From Pseudomonas triticicola (GTDB lineage Bacteria; Pseudomonadota; Gammaproteobacteria; Pseudomonadales; Pseudomonadaceae), in NCBI RefSeq assembly GCF_019145375.1, contig NZ_JAHSTX010000001.1, positions 2,951,001-3,015,000 of the forward strand: a stretch of DNA of 64,000 nt, in the 5' to 3' direction. The translations under genes and the position numbers were made by a program. Positions 25,853 to 33,912 of this stretch are shown in pieces (positions within the stretch are counted from its first letter, which is position 1; each line of letters starts with the position of its first letter). The notes below the pieces were generated by a model. That model had not been told where the DNA came from. It made no database searches and saw nothing but the letters and a program-made list of their open reading frames with translations.

Positions 25853-26236
25853 TCATTCCGCTTCTGCTTCGCGCTCATCAAAATCCAATTGCGCCTTGAC
25901 GACTGTCGCCAGATGCACAATCGTCCAGATATGTAGAGCTTTGAAAGGTTCTTCCAGTGTCCGCCCAAGCGGCGTGATTCGATACTCCACCCCCACTTGT
26001 GAAGAGGGTATGACACGGCGCGCAAGGATCCCGTTGCGTTCGAGCCTTCTGAGCGCCTGGGTCAGCGCTTTTTGAGTGATACCGTCCAGGCACCGCCTCA
26101 GTTCGTTAAAGCGAAGCGGCTTTTCACACAGTGTCGTGAGAATCAACATCGTCCACTTGTCACCGATCTGATCCAACAAATAGCGGCTTGGACAGCTGGC
26201 CGTCCCGCTTGATATGTCGATGTTGGCATTATTCAT
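25853..26236 (-). CDS. HxlR-family transcriptional regulator, 127 aa
   Basis: A winged-helix regulator of the HxlR group. The N-terminal Cys16 (TASCPSRYLL), the sensor cysteine position in YodB/HypR-like members, is followed by LLDQIGDKWTMLIL, the recognition region RFNELRRCLDGITQKALTQALRRLERNGIL and the wing RVEYRITPLG-like segment. Length is usual for the family. It is divergent from the NTF2-like gene, 122 bp away, and probably controls it. A candidate operator lies between them. Cys39, in TTLCEKP, could form a redox pair with Cys16, so response to electrophiles or oxidants is possible but unproven. Confidence 0.9.
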   Translation of the reverse strand: MNNANIDISSGTASCPSRYLLDQIGDKWTMLILTTLCEKPLRFNELRRCLDGITQKALTQALRRLERNGILARRVIPSSQVGVEYRITPLGRTLEEPFKALHIWTIVHLATVVKAQLDFDEREAEAE

Positions 26237-26285
26237 GGATCACGCCTCGCGCTCGCGCATGTGGTGTATTTGGATATACTTGATT

Positions 26286-26295
26286 ACTTTAAAGT
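26286..26295. promoter_or_regulatory. Candidate HxlR operator
   Basis: ACTTTAAAGT is a perfect 10-bp palindrome in the 122-bp gap between the divergent HxlR and NTF2-like genes. It sits inside a longer, imperfect ATTAC-N10-GTAAT repeat. HxlR-family sites often contain TACT/AGTA half-sites. Confidence 0.4.
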
Positions 26296-26358
26296 GCGTA
26301 ATTGTTATTTGATCCGCATCTTATACCCTGAGGCCTTACTTAACTTAGGGTGTTAGCC

Positions 26359-26823
26359 ATGTCCTCTCAATACGATCAAGAAACCGCTGACAAGCTTGCA
26401 GTCGCCGAAGCTTTATATGACTACGCTGCAAGTATTGATCTTCGTGATGCCGGTCTTATGGCCTCGGTGCTTACAGATAGTGCGGCTTCTGATTTCCGGC
26501 CCGCAGCAGCCAAAGCCGGTTTCGAATACCCTGTTCTTCAAGGTCGTGACACCATCGTACAGGCCCTCATGACGTCACTTAGCCGAGTCGATACCACGCA
26601 CTCTGTGAACAATCCCCGCGTCACCCTTGAAGGGGATAAGGCGGTGCTGGATGCGTTGGTAGAAGCCCAACATGTTTTGAAAACTGATCACTCCCGTTCC
26701 TATCTCATGAAAAACCGTTACGACGTGAAGCTGGTCAGGCAGGGTGAAACCTGGCGCATTCAGCACATCGTGGTGGACAACGTCTGGCGGACGGGAGATC
26801 CCGCAGTCCTCGCCGGTATTTGA
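26359..26823 (+). CDS. NTF2-like (SnoaL-type) protein, 154 aa
   Basis: A cone-shaped alpha+beta barrel protein of the SnoaL/NTF2 superfamily. The N-terminal helix VAEALYDYAASIDLRD is followed by the loop LMASVLTDSAASDF, then THSVNNPRVTLEGDKAVLDA and the last strands YDVKLVRQGETWRIQHIVVDN. This is the pattern of gamma-hexachlorocyclohexane dehydrochlorinase/SnoaL_4-like enzymes, though catalytic residues cannot be fixed from sequence alone. I chose ATG 26359, with AGGGTG upstream, over the GTG at 26350. It is divergent from the HxlR gene, its likely regulator, and convergent with the AraC gene. Confidence 0.85.
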   Translation: MSSQYDQETADKLAVAEALYDYAASIDLRDAGLMASVLTDSAASDFRPAAAKAGFEYPVLQGRDTIVQALMTSLSRVDTTHSVNNPRVTLEGDKAVLDALVEAQHVLKTDHSRSYLMKNRYDVKLVRQGETWRIQHIVVDNVWRTGDPAVLAGI

Positions 26824-26828
26824 TCTGA

Positions 26829-27722
26829 TCAGGCCCTTGAAACTTTACTCTCGTGCTGAATGCGCGCAGCGTCTCGTGAGGGCGGTAGCCCGAAGACTTT
26901 TGCGTAATCTCGGCTGAACTGGGTGCTGCTTTCATACCCGACTTCAAAGGCAGCCGCAGTGACGCTTCTGGCGTTGGCAACCATAAGGGTGCGAGCCTGA
27001 AGCAGGCGTACACGCTTCTGATATTGCAAAGGGCTCAGTGTGGTTACCGCCTTGAAGTGTCGGTGAAATGCCGAAACGCTCATCGCTGCTTTCTCTGCCA
27101 TATGTTCTACCCGAATAGATTCGGCGAAGTCGCGGCGGATCCACTGAATGGCCTGATTGACGCGGGCCATCGCAGAGTCCGGAGCGGCGATTTCACGCAG
27201 CATCCAGCCGTGAGGGCCTTGGAGTACACGGTAGAGGATCTCGCGTTCGTATGCGGGCGCCAGGGCGGCGATACTTTGCGGGTCACCCATCAAGCGCAGC
27301 AGGCGCACCCAAGCGTCCATCAACTGAGGCGTGACCGGCGCTACCGAAAAACCCGGATCTTGGTCATGGCGATCAGCCGGAAGAGGCAGGTCGGCCAGCA
27401 GCGTGGTTAGCGCCACCGGGTCGAGCGTCAGGCTTACCGCGAGATAAGGCTCTCCGGTCGACGCCGGATGAACTGTGCCCACGGCGGGCAGCTCGATGGA
27501 CATCACGAAGTAAGTCGCCGGGTCATAGTGCAACGTCTGCTCCCCGACAGTCATGGTTTTACTGCCCTGGAGAATCAGGTTGATCATCGGCTCGTAGACG
27601 GCGGCCAGCATGTGCTCTGGAATCTTACCCTGCACCATGGCTACCCTGGGGATTCCTGTCTCAGTGCGCCGATTTTCAGCACTTGAGGTCAGGGCTCGCA
27701 GTTCATTCAATTGTGTGGTCAT
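26829..27722 (-). CDS. AraC-family regulator (YqhC-like), 297 aa
   Basis: N-terminal AraC-type cupin domain (residues about 25-180: IPEHMLAAVYEPMINLILQG, TYFVMSIELPAVG) and C-terminal double HTH (about 195-290: IRVEHMAEKAAMSVSAFHRH and SVTAAAFEVGYESSTQFSRD). This is the arrangement of YqhC-type regulators, which often sit next to oxidoreductase genes and sense aldehydes. It is divergent from the SDR-VOC-dehydrogenase operon starting at 27862, with 139 bp between, and most likely regulates it. Its stop lies 5 bp from that of the convergent NTF2-like gene. Confidence 0.9.
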   Translation of the reverse strand: MTTQLNELRALTSSAENRRTETGIPRVAMVQGKIPEHMLAAVYEPMINLILQGSKTMTVGEQTLHYDPATYFVMSIELPAVGTVHPASTGEPYLAVSLTLDPVALTTLLADLPLPADRHDQDPGFSVAPVTPQLMDAWVRLLRLMGDPQSIAALAPAYEREILYRVLQGPHGWMLREIAAPDSAMARVNQAIQWIRRDFAESIRVEHMAEKAAMSVSAFHRHFKAVTTLSPLQYQKRVRLLQARTLMVANARSVTAAAFEVGYESSTQFSRDYAKVFGLPPSRDAARIQHESKVSRA

Positions 27723-27861
27723 GGGCTGGATCCTGCCCGGCTCGTTTGGGACTTGGCAAGCAAAAAGCAGGAACAGGCAGGTTTCGAGTAGGAATGGCCA
27801 CGTTCTGGATGGCCGGGGACTCTACTGTGGAGGCTCAAGTCATCGACACGGGAAGTGCACC

Positions 27862-28605
27862 ATGGGCGTCATCGTTATCACCGGAGGCAGTCGCGGCATC
27901 GGCGCCAGCGCCGCTCTCCATATTGCCGAACGGGGGATGGGCGTCATCCTTACCTACAACCAGAATCCTGATGCGGCTCACCAGGTCGTCCGGCAAATCG
28001 AGGCCGCTGGTGGCAAGGCGGTGGCGCTGCGGCTGGACGTGAGTAACACCTCAAACTTTGCTGCATTTCGTGATGCCGTGGTCTCCGCTCTGGAAATTAC
28101 CTGGGGCACAAACACGCTGGCAGGTCTTGTAAACAACGCAGGCTACGGTCTGTTCAACCCGCTGGAGTCAGTCAGCGAGGAGCAATTCGACGGCCTGTTC
28201 GCAGTGCACCTCAAGGGGCCTTTCTTCCTCACTCAAACGCTGCTGCCGCTACTTGAAGATGGCGCCAGCATCGTCAACCTGACGAGTGCCACAACGCGCG
28301 TCGCGACATCAGGGGTCGCGCCGTATGCGGCCTTTAAAGGCGGTCTCGAAGTATTGACCCGCTACATGGCGAAAGAACTGTGTGAGCGCGGTATTCGTGC
28401 CAATGCGGTTTCGCCTGGTGCCATTCGTACTGAGCTGGGGGGCGGTTTGAACGATGAGTTTGAAGCCATGCTGGCCGGTCAGACAGCACTGGGCCGGGTG
28501 GGCGAGCCGCAAGACGTCGCTCGTGTTATTGCGATGCTGCTCTCTCAGGAAAGCGCCTGGATCAACGCGCAAACCATCGAAGTCGCAGGCGGCTACATCA
28601 TCTAA
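27862..28605 (+). CDS. SDR-family oxidoreductase (3-oxoacyl-ACP reductase type), 247 aa
   Basis: A classical short-chain dehydrogenase using NAD(P)H. The cofactor motif TGGSRGIG is at residues 7-14, NNAG (LVNNAGYG) near 90, the catalytic Ser in NLTSATTR, and the catalytic Tyr/Lys in VAPYAAFKGGLEV. The longer open frame from 27610 is not the gene: ATG 27862 has GGAAG 8 nt upstream and opens on the first beta strand. It is first in an operon with the VOC gene (15 bp later) and a saccharopine-dehydrogenase-like gene, facing an AraC regulator. The substrate is unknown. Confidence 0.92.
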   Translation: MGVIVITGGSRGIGASAALHIAERGMGVILTYNQNPDAAHQVVRQIEAAGGKAVALRLDVSNTSNFAAFRDAVVSALEITWGTNTLAGLVNNAGYGLFNPLESVSEEQFDGLFAVHLKGPFFLTQTLLPLLEDGASIVNLTSATTRVATSGVAPYAAFKGGLEVLTRYMAKELCERGIRANAVSPGAIRTELGGGLNDEFEAMLAGQTALGRVGEPQDVARVIAMLLSQESAWINAQTIEVAGGYII

Positions 28606-28619
28606 ACCATGGAGGCTCC

Positions 28620-29021
28620 ATGCTCGATCATATTTTTCTCTCGGTAAGCGACATCAAGCGCTCGATACACTTTTATCAGGCAGCACTGACGCCGCTTGGC
28701 ATCACGGCGCGTCTGGATTACGACGGCAAGGACGGGCCTCCGGGTCATCCTGACCTCAAGGGCTTTGGCGCCCATGGCCGAATGTTCTTCTGGCTGCGCG
28801 AAGGGGCGGTGGAGGGACAGGCGGTGCACGTAGGTTTCGTCGCCAATAGCCGTGCCGAGGTCGATATCGCCTATGCAGCGGCCATCGCCCAAGGGGCAAC
28901 AGACAACGGCCCTCCCGGCGCACGTCTGCATTACGACCCGAACTACTACGCGGCCAATGTCCTCGACCCGGACGGCTATAGCCTCGAATTCGTTTACAAG
29001 AACTGGCAGCACGCCCAATGA
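28620..29021 (+). CDS. VOC-family protein (glyoxalase/dioxygenase fold), 133 aa
   Basis: A single vicinal-oxygen-chelate unit made of two beta-alpha-beta-beta-beta modules: LDHIFLSVSDIKRSIHFYQA at the N-terminus with the metal-binding His3 or His4 position, and ANVLDPDGYSLEFVYKNW at the C-terminus with Glu in SLEFV. It resembles the lactoylglutathione-lyase/bleomycin-resistance superfamily. A GGAGG site 4-5 nt before ATG 28620 fixes the start. The stop overlaps the next gene's start by 4 bp (ATGA at 29018), so translation is coupled. The SDR-VOC order recurs at 30787-32014. Confidence 0.9.
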   Translation: MLDHIFLSVSDIKRSIHFYQAALTPLGITARLDYDGKDGPPGHPDLKGFGAHGRMFFWLREGAVEGQAVHVGFVANSRAEVDIAYAAAIAQGATDNGPPGARLHYDPNYYAANVLDPDGYSLEFVYKNWQHAQ

Positions 29022-29995
29022 AGAAATTAATGATCTACGGCGCAACCGGCTATATGGGACGCATGGCTGCCGAGTATGCAGCAGCGCAGGGGCTGGATGT
29101 CATCATTGCTGGGCGCAATCAGGAGAAGCTGCGCGCTCTGGCCACCCAGTTGAATGTTCCTTATCGTATATTTATGCCTGACGCTTTGGCGCCAGAAATG
29201 CTTAACGGTGTCGCCGCGCTCTTGAATTGTGCCGGGCCCTTTGCGCAAACAGCCAGTGCGCTAATGCTGACCTGTATAAACGCTGGCGTCGACTATCTTG
29301 ATATCACGGCTGAGATCAAGGTCTATGAGCTGGCCGAGCGAATGGGCACTAAGGCAGCCGAGTCAGGCGTCATGCTCCTGCCCGGGGTCGGGTGGGACGT
29401 AGTGCCAACTGATTGCCTGGCGGTGCATGTTGCACGTCGGGTGCAAGCGCCGCAGTCGATAAAGATCGCACTTCAGGTCGCAGGTTCGATCTCACGTGGC
29501 TCGGCCCGAAGTGTTAGCGAAATCATTGGTGCAGGGTTGCTGGCGAGGATTGACGGGGCAGTGGTTGCAACTCCCGCTGCACAACCACGATCGTTCGATT
29601 TTGGCGACGGCCCGGAGCTGTGTGTACCGCTCTCGTTTGGCGATCTGATCACGAGCTGGTATTCCACTGGCATACCCAACATTTCCATGTTCGTGCATTT
29701 CTCTGGCGATCCGATTCCCCAAGCAGATATCTCAACGCTTCCTGAGGGGCCGGATGTGCACCAACGTGAAAATCATCGCGCACGAGCCGTAGCCGAAGTT
29801 ACCGGCGCCGACGGTGCAGTTGCGCGTTCGATAATCGAAACCGTCAATGGCTACACCTACACTCCGCTCGCTGCAGTGGAAGCTGCGCGCAGAGTATTGG
29901 GAGGCAAGCGACAACCAGGCTTCGAGACGCCAGCGAGACTGCTGGGGGTTGAGTTCGCCGAGAGCATCGCGGGTACTACCATCACGGATCTATAA
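29018..29995 (+). CDS. Saccharopine-dehydrogenase-like NAD(P)-binding oxidoreductase, 325 aa
   Basis: Rossmann N-terminus with MIYGATGYMGRMAAEYAAAQ (GxTGxxG motif) and IIAGRNQEKL, followed by NCAGPFAQTASALMLTCINA and DYLDITAE. These motifs are typical of the saccharopine dehydrogenase NADP-binding family (also trans-acting enoyl reductase-like). The C-terminal domain is beta-rich, as expected. It is third in the SDR-VOC operon, overlapping the VOC gene by 4 bp. The reaction cannot be inferred. Together with its neighbours it suggests a small detoxification or secondary-metabolite reduction pathway. Confidence 0.88.
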   Translation: MKKLMIYGATGYMGRMAAEYAAAQGLDVIIAGRNQEKLRALATQLNVPYRIFMPDALAPEMLNGVAALLNCAGPFAQTASALMLTCINAGVDYLDITAEIKVYELAERMGTKAAESGVMLLPGVGWDVVPTDCLAVHVARRVQAPQSIKIALQVAGSISRGSARSVSEIIGAGLLARIDGAVVATPAAQPRSFDFGDGPELCVPLSFGDLITSWYSTGIPNISMFVHFSGDPIPQADISTLPEGPDVHQRENHRARAVAEVTGADGAVARSIIETVNGYTYTPLAAVEAARRVLGGKRQPGFETPARLLGVEFAESIAGTTITDL

Positions 29996-30028
29996 AGTCA
30001 CCAAGAGGTAAAAGCACTGCTGAATTAC

Positions 30029-30631
30029 TCAGGAGTCAGCGGCGGTACCGCTTGCCTCTAACTCTCCAGATATCGCTTTGCCGGCAATTTGCGCCACCTC
30101 TATCAACCGCTCACTGGACACGCCGCTGCATGCCGCAGCCGAGAGCCCACGCAAAGTGATCACCAGGTAGTCGGTCAACGCTTGCGCGCCTCGTGGACAA
30201 ACCTGGTCAAGGTAATGGCGGATCGTCTGGATTGCGGCTTCGCCCAGCTTCTCGGCCAGATTTCGGGCAACCGGATCATCCGCGCGCAAGCCCTCTGTGA
30301 TCAGGCACCCACGCAAAGCGGTATCTCTTCCGTACTGCTTCGCAGCGGCTACAAGCAGCGATGTAAGTGCTGCTGCGGGTCGCAAATCCGGGGTTAGCAG
30401 CTTGTCCAGAGGTAATGCTTTTTCGCCAGCGTAGCGACGCATTGCCCGCTCGAACAGCTCGGCTTTGCTGCCATAGGCGGCATAGAAGCTTGGGGGCTTG
30501 ATATTCATGGCCTCCGTCAGGTCGGACAGGCTGACTGCATCGTAACCCCGGTGATGGAACAACGCCTGAGCAATCGCTATCCCTTGCTCGCGATCAAACG
30601 CGGGACGGCGCTGGCGGGTGCTTATGTTCAT
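30029..30631 (-). CDS. TetR-family regulator, 200 aa
   Basis: N-terminal HTH: RQRRPAFDREQGIAIAQALF, FHHRGYDAVSLSDLTEAMNI and KPPSFYAAYGSKAELFERAM (residues about 6-65). The C-terminal ligand domain is Ala/Leu rich and contains GCLITEGLRADDP, as in AcrR/YcdC-like proteins with the TetR_C_LmrA type of fold. I start at ATG 30631; an upstream in-frame TTG at 30658 overlaps the first operator. It is divergent from the SDR gene at 30787, and three palindromes of one consensus lie in the shared gap, so it very likely represses itself and the SDR-VOC genes. Confidence 0.92.
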   Translation of the reverse strand: MNISTRQRRPAFDREQGIAIAQALFHHRGYDAVSLSDLTEAMNIKPPSFYAAYGSKAELFERAMRRYAGEKALPLDKLLTPDLRPAAALTSLLVAAAKQYGRDTALRGCLITEGLRADDPVARNLAEKLGEAAIQTIRHYLDQVCPRGAQALTDYLVITLRGLSAAACSGVSSERLIEVAQIAGKAISGELEASGTAADS

Positions 30632-30658
30632 TGATGTCTCACTCAGTCGAGGCGACAA

Positions 30659-30676
30659 CTGTAGCGATCGCTACAG
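30659..30676. promoter_or_regulatory. TetR operator site 1
   Basis: CTGTAGCGATCGCTACAG, a perfect 18-bp palindrome 28 bp upstream of the TetR start codon. It shares the core TAGYGNNCRCTA with the two sites downstream. Confidence 0.7.
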
Positions 30677-30705
30677 CTGATATCAACCGCTTCGGGCACG
30701 AATTA

Positions 30706-30721
30706 TTTAGTGATCGCTAAA
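30706..30721. promoter_or_regulatory. TetR operator site 2
   Basis: TTTAGTGATCGCTAAA, palindromic except for one central pair, matching sites 1 and 3. It lies midway between the divergent genes. Confidence 0.6.
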
Positions 30722-30745
30722 AAGGTTGTTATTGAACGTGCACTT

Positions 30746-30763
30746 ATGTAGTGTTCACTACAT
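30746..30763. promoter_or_regulatory. TetR operator site 3
   Basis: ATGTAGTG-TT-CACTACAT, perfect 8-bp arms around TT, 23 bp before the SDR start codon, where binding would block its transcription. Confidence 0.7.
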
Positions 30764-30786
30764 ATTCACTCACTGAGACGTGTCCA

Positions 30787-31527
30787 ATGGAATTCAAAAA
30801 CAAGGTTGTTCTGGTAACTGGCGGCTCTTCAGGCCTCGGCTTCGCCATCGCTAAAGCGTTCGCCCTCCAAGGCGCCACTCTGATCATCACCGGGCGTCGG
30901 CAACCTCAGTTAGATGAGGCCGTGAGTCGCCTCGGTGGGAACTCGTCCGCTGTCTGCACGGATATCTCGAACACCACAGACCTTGCCGAGTTGTTCAGCC
31001 ACATGCAGGCGGTTCATGGCCATATCGATGTACTGATTGCCAACGCAGGTATAGGCGTAATCGAGCCACTGGGAGCGATCACCGAAGCAGGGTTCGATAA
31101 GGTCTTCACTACCAACGTCAAAGGCACGATTTTCACCGTACAAGGCGCACTGCCGTTGATGAGCAAGGTGAGCAGCATTGTTATCATCGGCTCGACCGCC
31201 TCTATCAACCCTGGCCCCGGTCTGAGCGTCTACGGAGCTACCAAGGCGGCCCTAAGGGCGCTGGTGCGTAGTTGGATTTTGGATATCAAAGGTTCTGGCG
31301 TCCGTATCAACCTACTCAGCCCCGGCCCTGTGAACACCCAATCCCTTCGCGATGTGCTTGGCGAAAACGCACAGGAGGTGATTGATGGCCTCAGCGAGAA
31401 AAGCACGCTGGGTCGAATCGGCGAGGCACGCGAAATTGGTCAAGCCGCTCTTTTCCTTGCGAGTGATGCGTCAAGCTATGTTAACGGCACCGAGCTATTC
31501 GCCGACGGTGGCGCATCGCAGATTTAG
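30787..31527 (+). CDS. SDR-family oxidoreductase, 246 aa
   Basis: Classical SDR: VTGGSSGLGFAIA at residues 10-22 for the dinucleotide, IANAGIG (a variant of NNAG) near 80, catalytic Ser in IIGSTASINPGP and Tyr/Lys in VYGATKAALRAL, and GPVNTQSLRD after it. The start is ATG 30787; the frame continues upstream to 30751, but that region contains operator site 3. Only distantly similar to the SDR at 27862. It is followed by a VOC gene 76 bp later, repeating the SDR-VOC order, and faces a TetR gene. Probably derepressed when TetR binds the pathway's substrate. Confidence 0.92.
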   Translation: MEFKNKVVLVTGGSSGLGFAIAKAFALQGATLIITGRRQPQLDEAVSRLGGNSSAVCTDISNTTDLAELFSHMQAVHGHIDVLIANAGIGVIEPLGAITEAGFDKVFTTNVKGTIFTVQGALPLMSKVSSIVIIGSTASINPGPGLSVYGATKAALRALVRSWILDIKGSGVRINLLSPGPVNTQSLRDVLGENAQEVIDGLSEKSTLGRIGEAREIGQAALFLASDASSYVNGTELFADGGASQI

Positions 31528-31603
31528 GGGTTGATGAACGGACGCACGGGGCATTAATTGCATGCTTCGCCAGCCGAGCAGTCGGTATTTATGGAGTCAT
31601 CTA

Positions 31604-32014
31604 ATGAACAATTTTGCGGGCTCGGCAATAGACCATATGGGCATCGGTGTTTCGGATATCGTGCACGCCAAGACCTTTTACGCCTCACTGCTCGGGCCAC
31701 TAGGTATCAGCTTAGTAATGAGCATCGAGGCTGATCCTCCTTGTGCAAAGCCTCGACGACTCGGATTTGGTCGTGGAGGAAAGCCATTTCTATGGTTGCA
31801 TGACGAGCCCAATTCCAGTCATAGCCTGCACATAGCACTAGTCGCTGAAAGCCGTGAAGCGGTCGACGCTTTTCATGCGGCTGGCATAGCTGCTGGCGGA
31901 AAAGATAATGGGGCACCCGGCCTAAGGCCTAATTACCACCCTAGCTATTACGCGGCTTATGTCTTGGCGCCCGACGGAATGAACCTAGAGGCCGTTTGCC
32001 AAGCGGCTCTTTGA
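31604..32014 (+). CDS. VOC-family protein, 136 aa
   Basis: Glyoxalase/bleomycin-resistance fold: IDHMGIGVSDIVHAKTFYAS at the N-terminus and YAAYVLAPDGMNLEAVCQ at the C-terminus, with His and Glu at the usual metal-ligand places. It resembles the VOC protein at 28620 along its length, including the PN-Y-YYAA segment (NYHPSYYAAYVL versus HYDPNYYAANVL). I start at ATG 31604 with GGAG 8 nt upstream; the upstream extension to 31562 is not needed. Likely in one transcript with the preceding SDR gene. Confidence 0.88.
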   Translation: MNNFAGSAIDHMGIGVSDIVHAKTFYASLLGPLGISLVMSIEADPPCAKPRRLGFGRGGKPFLWLHDEPNSSHSLHIALVAESREAVDAFHAAGIAAGGKDNGAPGLRPNYHPSYYAAYVLAPDGMNLEAVCQAAL

Positions 32015-32435
32015 CTCCATAGCCCTTCATCCGGCTAGGACTGCTGCGATAATAATTTCGATGATCTCTCTTCCCAGTTATCCGGATCAGGGCGTCCAGC
32101 ACGGAGCGCTGGGTTACCGGGCTAAAACACTATGTCGGCCCGTTCGAAGCCGATGATAAAGGCAACCTTCCGCTAACACCGCTTCGCGAGGAGCAGGGGC
32201 ATCTGGATGGGAAATGAAGTCATCCTTTTCAGCAGCGGCAAATAGTTCGTCCTCTTGGGGGAAACAACAACTGGGCGCGGCCTCCGCCCAAAAAGCTGCA
32301 CTACTGGCTTCACTGCACACCAAACGAAGAATCAGGCACTTTTCGACGCGCTCGACAGATTACGTGAGATGCGGTTAATCCATAGGACGCTAAAAATGGC
32401 TATGCTCAGATGACTCCAAGGAGAGGACGAGGAAA
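32015..32435. other. 420-bp region with a possible gene-tail remnant
   Basis: No intact gene. A forward frame ending at TGA near 32412 reads QALFDALDRLREMRLIHRTL, which looks like the C-terminus of a lost protein, but its upstream part is not readable. A ribosome-binding region for the next gene lies at 32424-32435. Confidence 0.35.
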
Positions 32436-32645
32436 ATGGCAGCTGAATACTCGTTATCAGATGTGCTCGAAAGGATGTATCAGAATCAGCTCGCCCTAGA
32501 GGCGGCGCTGATGGAGTTAACGCTCCATGTTGAAGCCCAGGGCAGTGCTGAAGTCGGGGATAATGTCCGAGGTGCTTTGTGGGCAATCGGTGAGAATGCT
32601 GGGCACATCAAGCAGGGTTTAGCCCGGCTTAAAAAGCTCCCATGA
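32436..32645 (+). CDS. Small helical hypothetical protein, 69 aa
   Basis: ATG 32436 follows GAGGAAA. The protein is all-helical (YSLSDVLERMYQNQLALEAA and ENAGHIKQGLARLKKL), with no membrane segment. It overlaps the next gene by 4 bp (ATGA at 32642), the arrangement of a small partner with a larger one, as in antitoxin-toxin or chaperone-client pairs. I do not recognise the family and the role is open. Confidence 0.6.
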   Translation: MAAEYSLSDVLERMYQNQLALEAALMELTLHVEAQGSAEVGDNVRGALWAIGENAGHIKQGLARLKKLP

Positions 32646-33115
32646 CCCAGCCGCTTTTTGATTTTGATCTCAAACGCGTTTCCCGCACGCACTACATCAC
32701 TGGCAAGGCTGCGATCAACTACCCACACGCTGGAAGCACTACAGGTGGGTGGCACTTCCTGTCCTACTTCGACCGGGATTCGGGTATAGCGAAAGTGGCT
32801 TTGGCAGGCATCCACTATCCAGACACCGCCGATTTCTTTGGAGACACTGGAATCATCGACGTTACCGACGAGCTCGCAGCGCGCGGATGGAAATTGGAGG
32901 GCAGGCTCGTCTTCATCGCAGACCATTATCGTGCCGCCGGTGACTTGATTATCAAATGGGCTCTCAGCGATTCGACACACTGCAACGTTGTAATAGCTGA
33001 TTGGTTTCCTACGCATGCAGACCGACAGCGATTCTCGCTTTTGAGCCTAGGTAAACAAAGACTACTCGAGCTAGGTCGCCTGCAACGACTGGAAGCGTGG
33101 CTAGCCTCCCAGTAA
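32642..33115 (+). CDS. Hypothetical protein, 157 aa, coupled to the 69-aa gene
   Basis: A soluble alpha/beta protein with beta-strand-like segments GGWHFLSYFDRD, GIAKVALAGIHY and RLVFIADHYR, a segment WALSDSTHCNVVIADWF and a basic C-terminal helix. No known catalytic motif is visible. Its start overlaps the stop of the 69-aa gene (ATGA), so the pair is co-translated. Conserved-looking residues and normal codon use support a real gene; the pair could be a toxin-antitoxin-like unit, but nothing in the sequence proves it. Confidence 0.6.
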   Translation: MTQPLFDFDLKRVSRTHYITGKAAINYPHAGSTTGGWHFLSYFDRDSGIAKVALAGIHYPDTADFFGDTGIIDVTDELAARGWKLEGRLVFIADHYRAAGDLIIKWALSDSTHCNVVIADWFPTHADRQRFSLLSLGKQRLLELGRLQRLEAWLASQ

Positions 33116-33338
33116 CCCGATAGCTGATTTGGTGACGCTGCCCCTTGGTCGGCATAGATCAGCTATGTCTGAACTACCCCTTTTTTACCGCTCTTTTGCG
33201 TATGAGGGCACGGGACACGAACTTAAGTATGGTTTACCGCGTGCTTCAAGCACGTTCACGGTACAGGCGATATTTTCGCTTAAACTCATGCAACCGTACC
33301 GTTTGCTCGATCGGTATCTCTGGTTTAAGGGGGATTGC

Positions 33339-33749
33339 TTGAACGTAAATTGGGAAGGATTACTGCCGATTCGCGGCGAGGTCATCGTCATTGAGGACGA
33401 CCCAACTCTCCAGTCGCTTATGACCGATATCATGGATGAGATTGGCGCGCAGACTGTCCCGTTCACTACGGCGGATGATGCGCTGGCCTACCTGCTGGAA
33501 GCACATGGTGAATGTACCCTAGTGATCGCCGATCACGGCGTCCCCGGCCAAGTCCAAGGCATCGAGTTCATTGAGATGGTCAAAGGCAGGTGGCCTCACA
33601 TCGCTGCGATACTTACCTCGGGTTGTCTCATCGAGAGCACTGAAGTGCCAGCTCAAACCATTTACCTGCACAAGCCTTGGTCGCTGGATGAGATGGTGGT
33701 GGCAGTGGCGGAGCTTTTGCAGCCCGGTCGCCCGATTAGCAAACGCTGA
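33339..33749 (+). CDS. Single-domain response regulator, 136 aa
   Basis: A receiver domain without output domain: acidic pair in VIEDDPTLQSL, phosphorylation Asp in LVIADHGVPG, Ser in ILTSG and Lys in IYLHKPW, each at the normal spacing. I start at TTG 33339, preceded by AAGGGGG with good spacing. The open frame continues upstream to 33129, but those 70 codons read like non-coding sequence and precede the domain. CheY-like in size, but the usual Thr/Ser loop is shifted to SG and the protein belongs to the Pseudomonas response regulators with LTSG. No kinase is adjacent. Confidence 0.8.
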   Translation: MNVNWEGLLPIRGEVIVIEDDPTLQSLMTDIMDEIGAQTVPFTTADDALAYLLEAHGECTLVIADHGVPGQVQGIEFIEMVKGRWPHIAAILTSGCLIESTEVPAQTIYLHKPWSLDEMVVAVAELLQPGRPISKR

Positions 33750-33912
33750 GCCTGGCTTGAAAGCATGAGGCCAGGCAGAACACGGATAGTGCTTAGCTCC
33801 TAAGGCTCGCGACTCTACCTCCAGTGAAATCCGTTCGGCGGTGAAGTCCCTGAATTTTCTGAATTTTTCCACGCCCGATGACTCCGTTTGAAAAGAGCAG
33901 ACGGAGTAAGAG

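Noticed and set aside
27610..27861. N-terminal extension of the SDR at 27862
   Set aside because: It overlaps the start of the divergent AraC gene, and the Rossmann fold begins right at ATG 27862 with a good ribosome-binding site.
33129..33338. 70-residue N-terminal extension of the response regulator
   Set aside because: It has no domain character and the TTG at 33339 with AAGGGGG upstream gives a standard receiver domain.
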